41,516 nt of DNA from NCBI GenBank assembly GCA_040182905.1, contig JARQWU010000012.1, positions 1 to 41,516 of the forward strand, written 5' to 3'. The stretch is from Barthelona sp. PAP020. Lineage: Eukaryota; Metamonada: BaSk clade. Below the pieces are notes generated by a model. It was not told where the DNA came from, ran no database searches, and saw only the letters and a list, made by a program, of their open reading frames with translations. This document shows positions 1-9,137 of this stretch, piece after piece (positions within the stretch are counted from its first letter, which is position 1; each line of letters starts with the position of its first letter). The translations under genes were made by a program, and so were the position numbers.

Positions 1-843
1 TTATTGTTCTCGATTAGAGTTTGGAGGTACTTGCAACTGAGTGGTTTTGCGTGGATGGTTCAGAACACTCTTAAAAAGAAGAGAAATGCTTCTGGTTTAG
101 ATGGGCTTGTATTTAAAGTAAAGTGTAACGCTTTCTTTTGTCCCTTGATGCACTTTAAATGTCTCCACTTATGTTCTCTTGGCAACACTTTGATATTCTT
201 TGTTGACCTGTTTTATTTAGTTGTATCTTTATCCTTCGAATTCTTAAGATTCCATGTTATTTCTTGGTTTTTCAATTTTGACACCCATTAATATCAAAAA
301 TTGCAAGAAAAAACCTTAAACACATTTATATTCTCTTTTGTGTGAAATCAGTCCGCTTTGCTACGAACACTCCTACCAATAAATTTTGAGCTGTTCTTTG
401 GGGGTTTCTTTGAAGATTTCTTGTAACTTTACTGATGTGTTATGCATACTTGTGTGTTTTTTTTTTATTGCCGATCATTTAATTTTTTGAGGTGATTTAA
501 CTTTTAATTTTGACACCCATAGTAAAGTCTGGCCTTTCGACTATTGTTGATAATTTTTATTTTGATCAAGTTGATAATATTTCACTTAAAAACACTTAAC
601 TATATTAATTATTTAATAAATCTGTATTCTTTTAGTCATTCAATCTTTCAATTTCTTTTTTTCAAAAGCTTTTACATTTTTCATCTGACAACTTTTATTT
701 CTATTGATAAATGCGTTAAGAACAAATAATTAATTTTATTGGAATGGATCTTTTGAGTGCTACAGATAATTTGCAGAATTGGAAAAGGAAATTTTTTTTT
801 CCATTTAGATTATTTTGTTATTGAACGATTATATTATTTGAAA
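1..843. other. Gene-free left edge with repeat-like sequence
   Basis: No convincing gene is present. Open frames here are short and rich in Phe/Leu, as expected of A+T-rich noncoding DNA. The first ~60 bases resemble the last ~60 bases of the window in the same orientation, suggesting a dispersed repeat. A 15-nt direct repeat (AATTTTGACACCCAT) occurs at 274-288 and 506-520. The segment from about 720 to 843 is the likely promoter and 5' leader of the NADAR gene. Confidence 0.5.
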
Positions 844-1299
844 ATGTCATTTCAAGCTGACCGAACAATATATTTTTATCGTCAAGGAGACGAGTTTGGT
901 GAATTTTCCAATTTTTACCCAAGTCCGGTTATCATCGATGATTTACTTTGGCCTACTACAGAACATTACTTTCAAGCACAAAAGTTTGTTGGAACAGAAC
1001 ATGTGGAACTTGTTCGAAATGCAAAAACAGCAAGTATTGCTGCAAAAATGGGTAGAAGTCGCCAAAGACCTTTAAGGCATGATTGGGAAGAAGTTAAAGA
1101 TGATATTATGAGAAAAGCACTTCTTGCAAAGTTCACTCAATATGAATCTCTTAAGAATTTATTATTATCTACTGGTTCAAGATTCCTCGTTGAACATACT
1201 AAAAATGACAGATATTGGGCAGATGGAGGTGATGGATCAGGTCGTAATATGTTAGGTAAGTTATTAGTGGAGCTTCGTGAGAAATTGAGGGAAGAATGA
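844..1299 (+). CDS. NADAR/YbiA-family N-glycosidase-like protein
   Basis: This is a stand-alone NADAR domain of 151 residues. The family includes E. coli YbiA, which cleaves an N-glycosidic bond in early riboflavin intermediates, and NADAR proteins that remove ADP-ribose from guanosine in DNA. Family motifs run through the protein in order: EFSNFYPSPV near residue 20, WPTTEHYFQAQKF near residue 35, an M-x-x-AL-x-x-KF helix in the middle, and WADGGDGSGRNMLGKLL near the C terminus. The length matches YbiA (about 160). The frame is open further upstream to 757, but the domain begins directly after this ATG and the extension looks like leader sequence. The gene converges on the minus-strand gene ending at 1676. 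The true substrate in this organism is unknown. Family assignment is firm; function is not. Confidence 0.88.
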   Translation: MSFQADRTIYFYRQGDEFGEFSNFYPSPVIIDDLLWPTTEHYFQAQKFVGTEHVELVRNAKTASIAAKMGRSRQRPLRHDWEEVKDDIMRKALLAKFTQYESLKNLLLSTGSRFLVEHTKNDRYWADGGDGSGRNMLGKLLVELREKLREE

Positions 1300-1675
1300 G
1301 TGTATAATTTTGAAATTCAATATTGCAGATCTTTTTTTTTGAATTTGATTTATTTTTTGAAAAGTTCTTGTTCTTCTACTGCTTTTTTAAATTTTCCATG
1401 TAAATTGATTCGTGCTAATTTTGTTTTGAGGCAATTTTGAAAGGATAATTTGGGATCGAAAATAATATAAATGCTTCACTTGAACAGCTTTGTGTTTTTT
1501 GAAGTATCTAGAAAGCTTGAAACCAAATTTGGTTTACGCTTTGCTAGAAAAATAAATTTTTGTCAAGACTGTTTATAAGAACACGCAAATGCAGTTTTTT
1601 TTTAATTTTTTTTTTTTTTTTTTTGAAAACTATTGAAAGACAATGCATTTCAACATTTGCTTTAAACATTTGGGG
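1300..1675. other. Convergent intergenic region, no gene
   Basis: This A+T-rich spacer lies between the ends of the NADAR gene and the minus-strand 1676-3655 gene. It holds several long T runs (for example around 1594-1624) that could serve 3'-end formation of either transcript. I see no conserved coding frame or RNA structure. Confidence 0.5.
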
Positions 1676-3655
1676 TCAATTTGAGTTGTCAGAATTTGCA
1701 AATTTCGAAAAATCAATTAATAAATCCTCTTTCAAAACTGAATCTGCACATATTACATTCTCCCAAATTTCATCAACAATAATATCATCATCATTCAATC
1801 TACTCATCAACTGATAAAAACTGTACCACAAATCAGCAAGATATTCGAGATCACAATCCCAGTTAATTTTATCTCTGTATGTATCATTACCACCAATAAG
1901 GATGTCAGCCAAAATATGTCCAAAAGTCACTTGCTTCAACCCATTGAATTCCAACTCTTTGAAGCAATCCAGGAACAGGTTCATAGATTCACTATCAATG
2001 ACAAATAATATATATAACTTTGCCATACACGTTCCATAGAACACCAAAAAAGCATCATCTAACTGATTTAATAATACTTTCCACTCAAGAACGTTTAAAT
2101 TGTAGATACTTCTAACATTTTGTTTTGAGCAAGGAATATGGCTTAAAACCTTTATTAAAGTCCAGACGCCTCGCTTCTGATTTCCTAAATAGAATTGATC
2201 AATATTTTCAGCTGAATTGGGTTGTATATCGGTTAAAACATTACTGTATACCAAGTAAAATAGTTGAATAAGGTCAGCAAAAACTTTATCCTTGTGTTTA
2301 TGGTTAACTCTGTTATCCAGTTCAAAATATCGACCAAATACAGACAATTTTGTGATACTACTCGCATCTTGATCCTTTTCAATGTTTGGATAAGTCATCC
2401 CTAATTTTTGGAAGAAAAATGCGTTACATAAATATTTAACTTCATTCTTATTCATTGGTTTCAACAAGAAATCGTCTCTTGGTATACCTTTAGCATGTGT
2501 ACCGTTGGCTACTGAAATAAACTCCAAACTATTATAAAGGTTAATATCTTCATGCTCATTTTCAACTTTTGTTTTGCTGATATGTGGTAGCATTTTTGTA
2601 TTAATATGAGATTTGAAATTATTCTTATATAAATCAAGTAAATTTTGTCTTAATTCCTTATAATATTCAGTTAAAAGAAACTTTTGATCAATTCTTTCAA
2701 ACATAACACATTTATGATCTAAAGCTCCAATAAAATAGAGAAAAGACTCCTTTTTTTCTTTCTTTGCAGCTACCATTTCGTCATCAAGATTCTTTTTATT
2801 TGCTAAGTCAACATTCGAATTCAAATATTCACTAAAAGTCATGTAATTCCCTTTATAATATATATCACAATTCTTACTGTCCCCATGGATATCATTTTCA
2901 ATGATAACCTCCAACCCCTTTAATTGACTACAAAACAAATCATTTTTATATTTTGTTAAATCAATCTTTTCGGTAGTTTTTATTGCTCTATCAACATTTC
3001 TTATCAATAAATAATCGTTGATGTCAATTCCTGACCACTTTGATTTAACAAAATCAATTTCATTCACAAACGAGATATAACAACAATTCAATATTTCGTA
3101 GCAATTTCCATAAATAAACGGAATTCCCATCTCTTGTCCACACACAATAGCTTGTAAAGACGATTTGTTTTTGCAACAAATTATGTCAATATCATTCAAG
3201 TATAATTCCTTCAGCAAAATATATCGAAAAGTTGAAAATTGTTTTAATTGCTTGGCTGGAACATTCATATAAAAATCATTGTTGATTTGTATTCCTTGAT
3301 CACCAAATGAGTTTTTAATATTTGAACTAGTAATTTCATTCTCCTCTATTTGATTTTGATTGGATGGATAATCATGATATCGAGTAATAAATATGGGACT
3401 AATGTCATGTTTTTTCAAAGAATCTAAAAACTCATGTAAAGCTTCAATTATATCATTTGAAACAATACCTTCATAAAATAATTGTTTTGCCCATTCTTTT
3501 TTTGTATCTTTAGTATTGAAAAAATATCCATTTATCCAAAAAAACAAATCAATTATCATCCTTCGACTTTGTAATTTCGTTAAATCATGGTCTTTGCTTT
3601 CAAAATTTCTCTTAAATTGTTCCCGTAAGTCTTTTGCATCATCTTTTGCGTTCAT
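1676..3655 (-). CDS. Large unknown protein with possible degenerate XPG/asteroid-like N-terminal fold
   Basis: The product is 659 residues from the ATG at 3655. An upstream in-frame ATG at 3814 would add 53 Lys/Phe-rich residues that look like translated leader. I do not recognise it with certainty. The first ~210 residues have the layout of asteroid/ASTE1-type PIN (XPG-like) proteins: a strand ending in MIID, a helix leading to HDISPIFI, then a strand-helix-strand unit with GQEMGIPFIYGN where the family has a Cys-Pro-Val-Leu strand ending in acidic residues. The first Asp is present, but the later catalytic acidic residues appear to be replaced (CKNKSS and GNCYE). The C-terminal part is helical with no motif I can name. 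It lies on the same strand as ALG13, about 220 bases downstream of it. If the fold assignment holds, it is probably not an active nuclease. Confidence 0.6.
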   Translation of the reverse strand: MNAKDDAKDLREQFKRNFESKDHDLTKLQSRRMIIDLFFWINGYFFNTKDTKKEWAKQLFYEGIVSNDIIEALHEFLDSLKKHDISPIFITRYHDYPSNQNQIEENEITSSNIKNSFGDQGIQINNDFYMNVPAKQLKQFSTFRYILLKELYLNDIDIICCKNKSSLQAIVCGQEMGIPFIYGNCYEILNCCYISFVNEIDFVKSKWSGIDINDYLLIRNVDRAIKTTEKIDLTKYKNDLFCSQLKGLEVIIENDIHGDSKNCDIYYKGNYMTFSEYLNSNVDLANKKNLDDEMVAAKKEKKESFLYFIGALDHKCVMFERIDQKFLLTEYYKELRQNLLDLYKNNFKSHINTKMLPHISKTKVENEHEDINLYNSLEFISVANGTHAKGIPRDDFLLKPMNKNEVKYLCNAFFFQKLGMTYPNIEKDQDASSITKLSVFGRYFELDNRVNHKHKDKVFADLIQLFYLVYSNVLTDIQPNSAENIDQFYLGNQKRGVWTLIKVLSHIPCSKQNVRSIYNLNVLEWKVLLNQLDDAFLVFYGTCMAKLYILFVIDSESMNLFLDCFKELEFNGLKQVTFGHILADILIGGNDTYRDKINWDCDLEYLADLWYSFYQLMSRLNDDDIIVDEIWENVICADSVLKEDLLIDFSKFANSDNSN

Positions 3656-3871
3656 TTGTTGAAAAAAAAGAACCACAAATAAACAATTTCTTTTGATTTT
3701 TTTAATCATTTTTTTTTCGATTGATCTTTTTATTTCATTAAGATTTTGAAATTCAAATATAAATTTTTCTTTGAATAAAAAAAAGGGTGAAAGATATTTA
3801 CATAAATTATTCAACTTACCATCTTAAACATGATCATTATAGTTTATTGAATTTTTATACTATTTTTATAA

Positions 3872-4504
3872 TTATAATCTGATGATTGCCTCAAAAAAAG
3901 CTTTTGTATTTTTTGCATTCCCTAAATCCTCATCTTTTTCATTTCTTTGTGTGGTAAACTCATATTTGCTTGCTAATTTGATCAATCTTTTCAAATTATT
4001 TTTCACGCTATATTGTTCAAGTAAAGAAATAACATCACTATTTAAATCATAAAGGTAATCCATAGGATCAACAATATTTTCTTTTTCTCCAGTTTCAACA
4101 GCTTCATTATTGCAACTAAATTGAATTTTGAACAATCTTCCATCTTTGTGTAATTTTGAAACCAGTTCATCCTGATGATTATGCATTAAAGTGGGATTTA
4201 CACCAGCAATTATCTTTTTGTTCATATCCAAGCATGTGCTTATTGTACCAGCGCCTCCTGCAGTGATAATAATATCACATTCATTGACATATTTTAAAAA
4301 ATCTTTTGTATATTGAAACACTTCAATTGTTAAGCTTCTATATTGTCTGGGAAATCTTTCGACATCAAAAAAACCATGACCAATTTGCAATATCATTTTG
4401 TCAAAACCATTTTCGATTAAACTGTCAAGAAATGTTTTTTCGACACAACATGCGATTAAAAGATCAAAATTAGTTGAACCAACAGTTATAAAACAACTAC
4501 TCAT
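3872..4504 (-). CDS. ALG13: ALG13-like UDP-GlcNAc transferase subunit
   Basis: This is a homologue of ALG13, the cytosolic GT28 subunit that pairs with membrane ALG14 to add the second GlcNAc to dolichol-PP-GlcNAc in N-glycan assembly. Matching segments in order are ITVGSTNFDLLI at the N terminus, MILQIGHG, the donor-site region CDIIITAGGAGT, and LMHNHQDEL followed by LHKDGRLF. The chosen start gives 210 residues, close to family size, and puts the first beta strand directly after Met. The frame is open 7 codons further upstream. In ALG13 proteins I recall, the donor loop reads His-Ala-Gly-x-Gly; here the His position is Ala. The C-terminal ~50 residues are a lineage-specific extension. The gene lies 69 bases downstream of RPL4 on the same strand. 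MPDU1, in the same pathway, is also in this window. Confidence 0.85.
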   Translation of the reverse strand: MSSCFITVGSTNFDLLIACCVEKTFLDSLIENGFDKMILQIGHGFFDVERFPRQYRSLTIEVFQYTKDFLKYVNECDIIITAGGAGTISTCLDMNKKIIAGVNPTLMHNHQDELVSKLHKDGRLFKIQFSCNNEAVETGEKENIVDPMDYLYDLNSDVISLLEQYSVKNNLKRLIKLASKYEFTTQRNEKDEDLGNAKNTKAFFEAIIRL

Positions 4505-4573
4505 TAAAAAAAAAAACAAAATCAAAAAAATATCAATATCTAATTTTTATAAGATCCTCAAGATGAAAACAAA

Positions 4574-5560
4574 TTAGTTCTTCTTAGCAAGTTTGGATAA
4601 ATAAGCAGCATATGGACTGATCTTCTTCATTTGTTCCTTGTTGACAAGAGGATTGCGGTTCTTGTGACTGAAAGTCTTCTTGGCTTGTTTTTCACGAATA
4701 ACATTTTGAATTTCTTCGGAAGTGATAATACGTTGGAAGTCAGAATTGGTAACGATGTTACGAGGAAGAGTGAAACCATTCTTGCTGTCAAAGACTTCAT
4801 CAAGTTTGTTGAAAGCAGATTCAGTCCAAATAACGAAACGACCAAGGTGTCCACCAGGAGCTAATTGAAGAAGATTCAAACGATCAACATGACAAGTATC
4901 AACCTTTAAGTTACGAAGAGAACGAACAATACCTTGATCTTCGTTGTAAACAACTAAAGGACCACGACGTTGCTTGAAACGACGACCACGCATCTTACCC
5001 TTACCAGCACGAACGTTCTTGGAAGTGGTAATCTTTTCGACATCAGCAAAAGCACCAACCTTAACAAGGAATTCCTTTGCTTCAGAAGTCTTTTGAATAG
5101 ATTCAAAAGTGTCTTCAACAACAAGGGGAATTTGAGGAATATTTTCAACCTTATGACCACGAGCCTTGACTAAAGAAAGTTGAGCAGAAGCGGCAACGGC
5201 AGAACAGACGGCATATCTCTTCATGTTAAGGTTGAGCTTAACATGCCAGTTTCTCCAAGTCTTGGTGGGAGCAAACATACGACCACCACGACACATGTTA
5301 CCAAAGGCACCTTGACCAGAACGACGAGTACCAGAGGCTTTAATACGTGGAATACGAGCACGAGCACGACCAGTTCCCCAAGATTCAGCAGATAAAATCA
5401 TACCAGCATGACGAGTAACGGCATAAGGTTGTCTGGAGTTCTTGGCCATGTTATATTGAACAAAGTGGACGACATCAGCACGAATAGGGCAATCAAACAC
5501 TTTGGGAAGTTGAACAGAGTTTTCGTTTCCTTGAACGGTAACTGTAGGGCGATTAGACAT
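4574..5560 (-). CDS. RPL4: 60S ribosomal protein L4 (uL4)
   Basis: This is ribosomal protein uL4, which lines part of the nascent-chain exit tunnel. At 328 residues it is shorter than yeast (about 360) or human (about 430) copies, mainly in the C-terminal tail. Diagnostic segments are [17 protein letters not shown] near residue 25, the exit-tunnel loop with [17 protein letters not shown] and [19 protein letters not shown] (residues ~57-100), and the basic stretch [16 protein letters not shown] near residue 190. Codon choice is more constrained than in neighbouring genes, as expected for high expression. It is transcribed divergently from EIF3B. Confidence 0.97.
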   Translation of the reverse strand: MSNRPTVTVQGNENSVQLPKVFDCPIRADVVHFVQYNMAKNSRQPYAVTRHAGMILSAESWGTGRARARIPRIKASGTRRSGQGAFGNMCRGGRMFAPTKTWRNWHVKLNLNMKRYAVCSAVAASAQLSLVKARGHKVENIPQIPLVVEDTFESIQKTSEAKEFLVKVGAFADVEKITTSKNVRAGKGKMRGRRFKQRRGPLVVYNEDQGIVRSLRNLKVDTCHVDRLNLLQLAPGGHLGRFVIWTESAFNKLDEVFDSKNGFTLPRNIVTNSDFQRIITSEEIQNVIREKQAKKTFSHKNRNPLVNKEQMKKISPYAAYLSKLAKKN

Positions 5561-5668
5561 TGAAATAAATCAAGAAAAAAAGTTGAGATGATGAAAAAAA
5601 AATTCCAAACTTTTTCATTTTCCAAAAAAAAAATTTTTTTACCACCAATCTCTTCCGGATTTAAGAAA
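5561..5668. promoter_or_regulatory. Shared divergent promoter of RPL4 and EIF3B
   Basis: Only 108 bases separate the two start codons. The interval is built of A and T runs, so on each strand a T-rich tract precedes the ATG. Two translation-related genes sharing this interval suggests co-regulation; that is inference, as I see no defined factor site. Confidence 0.5.
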
Positions 5669-7918
5669 ATGACAGAAAAATTTATTCCTTTAACCGAAGA
5701 ACAAATTCGTGAAAGAGCTTTTATTCAATTGGATGAAAAACCAATTTCCACAGAAATTCCTTTCAACAAATATTTGATATTATTTGGATTTCCAAGAGTT
5801 CCTAAAACTAAAGAAGAAGAATTTAAAAAATATGTTTTGGGTAGATATAATGCAGCATTTGTTTCTTTCAATGAAAAATTAAATGCAAAGAAAATCAAAT
5901 CAAAAACACCACCTTCTATTACTGTTGATGATATTGAGTTACTTTTTGATGAAGAAGATAAAACTTCAACGGGTGTTGTGTTTATTTGTTTTGAAAAGAG
6001 CGAAGATGTTAATTTAGCAAAACAAGTCATGCATAATTATCCATATTCAAAAAAGAACGATAAAGTTATGACGTTAAAAGCCATTACCTTTACTGAATAC
6101 AATGAAGTTTTGGGTACTCCTGAAGAATTCGTGGCTCCTGAATTTGGTGAATATTCAGATCCACCTGAACTTTTTTCTTGGACTCAAGATGAACGTGTTA
6201 GATCACAATTTTTGGTTAGATGTGATGATGAACCTGGTAGCACCATTGCAAAATTATGTTGGATAGATAGGATTGGTGAAGCCGATAGCGTTCAATTACC
6301 CACTGAAGTTTCAAAGAAATGGTTAGATAATCAGGGTCGCAGAGAAGATGATTATTTGTTTAGTCCCAATGGCGCTCATTTGGCCGTTATTTTCCCCGAT
6401 AAAGTTGTTATTTGCGGTGGTGCTGATATGAAAGTTTGTAATGAATTTGTCCATGAAGGTGTTAAAGGCGTTAAGTTTTCACCTCAATCAAATTTCTTAA
6501 TTACTGCTGGAATTGTTGAAATTGATGGAGAAAGGAAATCCCAAATTAAAGTTTGGAGAATAGTTACTGGTGAATTAATGAGAACTGTTGAATTTGAATA
6601 TGTGCGTGTTCATCCTTTCCAACTATTTCAATTTTCTCATGATGATCATTGGTTATTCAGATCCTTCACATCCGGAAAACTAAAATGGTATGACCTTGCC
6701 AATGATTGTATGCCTTGTGGTAAATCTGAATTTTTAAGTGGCAATCTTGTTAAGTATTCTGTTTCACCTGTTTCCAATATTATTGCTATTTATGGATCAG
6801 CAGCTGATAAAGAATCTGGGTCAATTACTTTGGTTAACTTCCCTCAAAAAAGTGTTTTAAGAGAAAAATCATTGTTTCATGTTACCAATTGTGAGATGAG
6901 TTGGCATCCCGAAGGCAAGTATTTAGCTGTTCAATGTTGGAAAGTTAAGAAATCTAAGAAGGCTAGTGCTAATCAAACTGTTTTTGAGTTATTCAGATTG
7001 AATCATAGAAACGTTCCTGTTGAATCAATGGTTTTACAAGACCCTATTCAAATGTTTGCATGGGAACCCAAAGGTGATCGTTTTGTTTTTGCTTATGGTG
7101 AAGATAAGACTAAATTTTCTTTCTACAGCATGAATGAAGAAGATAAAACCAAACCTTCTGCTACTTTTATTTCTAGTTTACTGTATGAACATCATGGTGA
7201 TACTCATATGAGTTTCTCTCCCATAGGAAAATTCTTTATTTTGGTTAGTAATGATGATGTTTCTTTTTATGGTTTTGATCTCAGGAATGATTACCCTCAA
7301 ATTCCATTATTATTAGCAAAAAGATCTCATACTGCTTTGAAGGCGGCACAATGGTCACCTTGTGGAAGATTTGTTTCCACTTTTTCTCTCACAAATAAAG
7401 ATTATAAAATTTGGACCATATTTGGGGAAGAAATTGTTTCCAATTCATTACCTATTTTAGATCGTTTTATTTGGAGAAACATTCCTCAATTGTTATTAAC
7501 AGAGGAAGAAAAGAAAGAGATAATGAACAATTTCAAAGAATCAAGCAAAAAATTAGCAGAAAGTGATAGTTTTATCAAAATGCAACAATTAGAAGAAGGT
7601 AAAAGACTTACTGAATTAGCTAAAAAGAATTGGTTCCAATGGTGTTCAAAGTGGAAAAAACTTTACAAAGAAGAAAAAACTGAAAGATTGCAAAAATGGG
7701 GAATAGACGTTTCTGATATTTCAGAAAACGATTTAAAGAATATCCATGAACCAAATGATTATGATTGGAAGAAAGTTGATGTAGACACTAACATACTAAT
7801 TGACACAATTGTTGAGAACATTGAACCAGATGAAGAAGCGAATGATGATGATGATGATGATGAAAACGATGATAAGGAAGCAGAAGTAGAACAAACCGAG
7901 GCAGAAGAAGAAAATTGA
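5669..7918 (+). CDS. EIF3B: Eukaryotic translation initiation factor 3 subunit B
   Basis: eIF3b is the scaffold of the eIF3 complex on the 40S subunit. The 749-residue product follows family architecture: an N-terminal RRM (residues ~30-150) with NKYLILFGFP and GVVFICFE as its RNP-like strands, then a nine-bladed WD-type propeller (~170-640). Recognisable propeller segments are YLFSPNGAHLAVIF, GGADMKVCNEFVHEGVKGVKF, WHPEGKYLAVQ, FAWEPKGDRFVF and AAQWSPCGRFV. A helical region (~650-700) with WFQWCSKWKKLYKEEK matches the C-terminal motif that binds other eIF3 subunits, and an acidic Asp/Glu tail follows. The frame is open upstream to 5588, but the chosen ATG begins the conserved part and lies outside the A/T-run leader. 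No introns are seen. Confidence 0.96.
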   Translation: MTEKFIPLTEEQIRERAFIQLDEKPISTEIPFNKYLILFGFPRVPKTKEEEFKKYVLGRYNAAFVSFNEKLNAKKIKSKTPPSITVDDIELLFDEEDKTSTGVVFICFEKSEDVNLAKQVMHNYPYSKKNDKVMTLKAITFTEYNEVLGTPEEFVAPEFGEYSDPPELFSWTQDERVRSQFLVRCDDEPGSTIAKLCWIDRIGEADSVQLPTEVSKKWLDNQGRREDDYLFSPNGAHLAVIFPDKVVICGGADMKVCNEFVHEGVKGVKFSPQSNFLITAGIVEIDGERKSQIKVWRIVTGELMRTVEFEYVRVHPFQLFQFSHDDHWLFRSFTSGKLKWYDLANDCMPCGKSEFLSGNLVKYSVSPVSNIIAIYGSAADKESGSITLVNFPQKSVLREKSLFHVTNCEMSWHPEGKYLAVQCWKVKKSKKASANQTVFELFRLNHRNVPVESMVLQDPIQMFAWEPKGDRFVFAYGEDKTKFSFYSMNEEDKTKPSATFISSLLYEHHGDTHMSFSPIGKFFILVSNDDVSFYGFDLRNDYPQIPLLLAKRSHTALKAAQWSPCGRFVSTFSLTNKDYKIWTIFGEEIVSNSLPILDRFIWRNIPQLLLTEEEKKEIMNNFKESSKKLAESDSFIKMQQLEEGKRLTELAKKNWFQWCSKWKKLYKEEKTERLQKWGIDVSDISENDLKNIHEPNDYDWKKVDVDTNILIDTIVENIEPDEEANDDDDDDENDDKEAEVEQTEAEEEN

Positions 7919-8096
7919 GATTGAACAAGTTGGTAAAACCTTACAAATAATCATTGAGAATTTTATTTTAATATTTGGTTGGTGATCAAATTCGGGATTA
8001 TAAATATCTTTAATTTTTTTTTTTATTAAATAAAAAAATAACATAATAACAACATGAATTTATCATCTCTATACCGTTAATTCAAATAAAGTGTGT

Positions 8097-8487
8097 TTAA
8101 TGGGAGGTCTTTTGAGCGGCTTTAAGTTCACCGGCAATGAAAGCACGTAAAACACGTTCTCTAACGCAAGCGTGACAGAGATTTCCACCATATGCACGAG
8201 TAACAGTTCTTTTGGAACGTTTAATGCGTTGCATAGCAACAGGTCTGGCACGACTAATTCCAGATAAGTTACGGTTACAATGACCACAAACTTTAGGAGA
8301 GGCCTTCTTTTCGATATGTTGAACAACAAAACGTCCACCAGGAGTCTTGACACTAGATAATTAGCATATGAATAAAAAAACAAAGAAAAATATGGATAGG
8401 GATCAAAGGATCATCAAATTAATACATTCTAGTTTTGTTGGAAGGTGTGTTATAAGCGGTACGACGACGGTATGTAACGCGAGCCAT
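8097..8487 (-). CDS. RPL34: 60S ribosomal protein L34 (eL34), two exons
   Basis: The coding sequence joins 8426-8487 (exon 1) to 8097-8352 (exon 2), giving 105 residues; human L34 has about 117. Exon 1 encodes MARVTYRRRTAYNTPSNKTR, matching the eL34 N terminus. Exon 2 continues with TPGGRFV, a zinc-binding Cys pair (VCGHC) and SRAYGG-like TRAYGGNLCHACVRERV. The join creates an Ile codon across the junction and keeps the family sequence continuous. The 3' end is TSH then TAA. The gene converges on EIF3B. A 104-residue open frame overlapping exon 2 is in the wrong frame and is not the gene. Confidence 0.95.
8353..8425 (-). other. Spliceosomal intron of RPL34 (73 nt)
   Basis: On the coding strand it starts GTATTAATTT and ends GCTAATTATCTAG. 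A CTAAT branch-like element sits 7 nt before the 3' end. Removing it restores a continuous eL34 reading frame. Confidence 0.9.
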
Positions 8488-9137
8488 GCTGAATTATAAT
8501 AAAGCGATGAAAAAAAATTGTAAAAATTTTCAACTTTTCTTTTTCAATTTTTTTGGTTTTTGTATATTTTCAAATCAGAAAAAGATATTTCATTTTATAA
8601 GTGTACAACTGTTCAGGTTAGTGATTTTTTAAGAGAATTAAATCGTTTTGTTAATCTTAATTTTCTTGTTAAACTTTCATGCAATTTGAATATTGTTATC
8701 CATTTTTAATTAAAATTATCACGAATAAATGTTTTGTTGAGTGAGAATTAGAGTTTATTTCATCAACTCTATCATTATTCATTATTTTTGTGTTCATTTT
8801 TCCTGTACAGTACATATTGTGTATGCTTTATTCATCAATGTTAAATTTTGAAAAGCTTATTTGGTAAATATTGTTGATAGACGAAATAACGTGGAGTTCT
8901 TTTCAGTGTTTTTTCTTATTTTTGAAAATTTGTGTTTTACATGCTATCAACATTTATTCAAGATCAATTTTGTCTCCAGTTTTATCTTATTTTGGTTGTG
9001 TTCCGATTAAATAAAGAAGCTGTTGTTCTTGACTGAAATTAATTTTTTCGTAAAAACTGACCACCACGTATGTTATTTAAAGATATTTGTGCAAAGGATA
9101 AAAAGAGGTTGAAAGATCCATTTTTTTTTTTAATAAA
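8488..9137. other. Divergent intergenic region, no gene
   Basis: About 650 bases separate the starts of RPL34 and the coiled-coil gene. The DNA is A+T-rich with many T runs on both sides. No conserved coding frame or RNA gene is apparent. A poly-T tract (about 9120-9130) precedes the downstream ATG directly. Confidence 0.5.

Noticed and set aside
4631-5395. Several plus-strand frames opposite RPL4
   Set aside because: Antisense shadows of a conserved ribosomal protein gene.
8069-8383. A 104-codon minus-strand frame
   Set aside because: It overlaps RPL34 exon 2 in another frame; the Leu/Val-rich translation is a shadow of the eL34 sequence.
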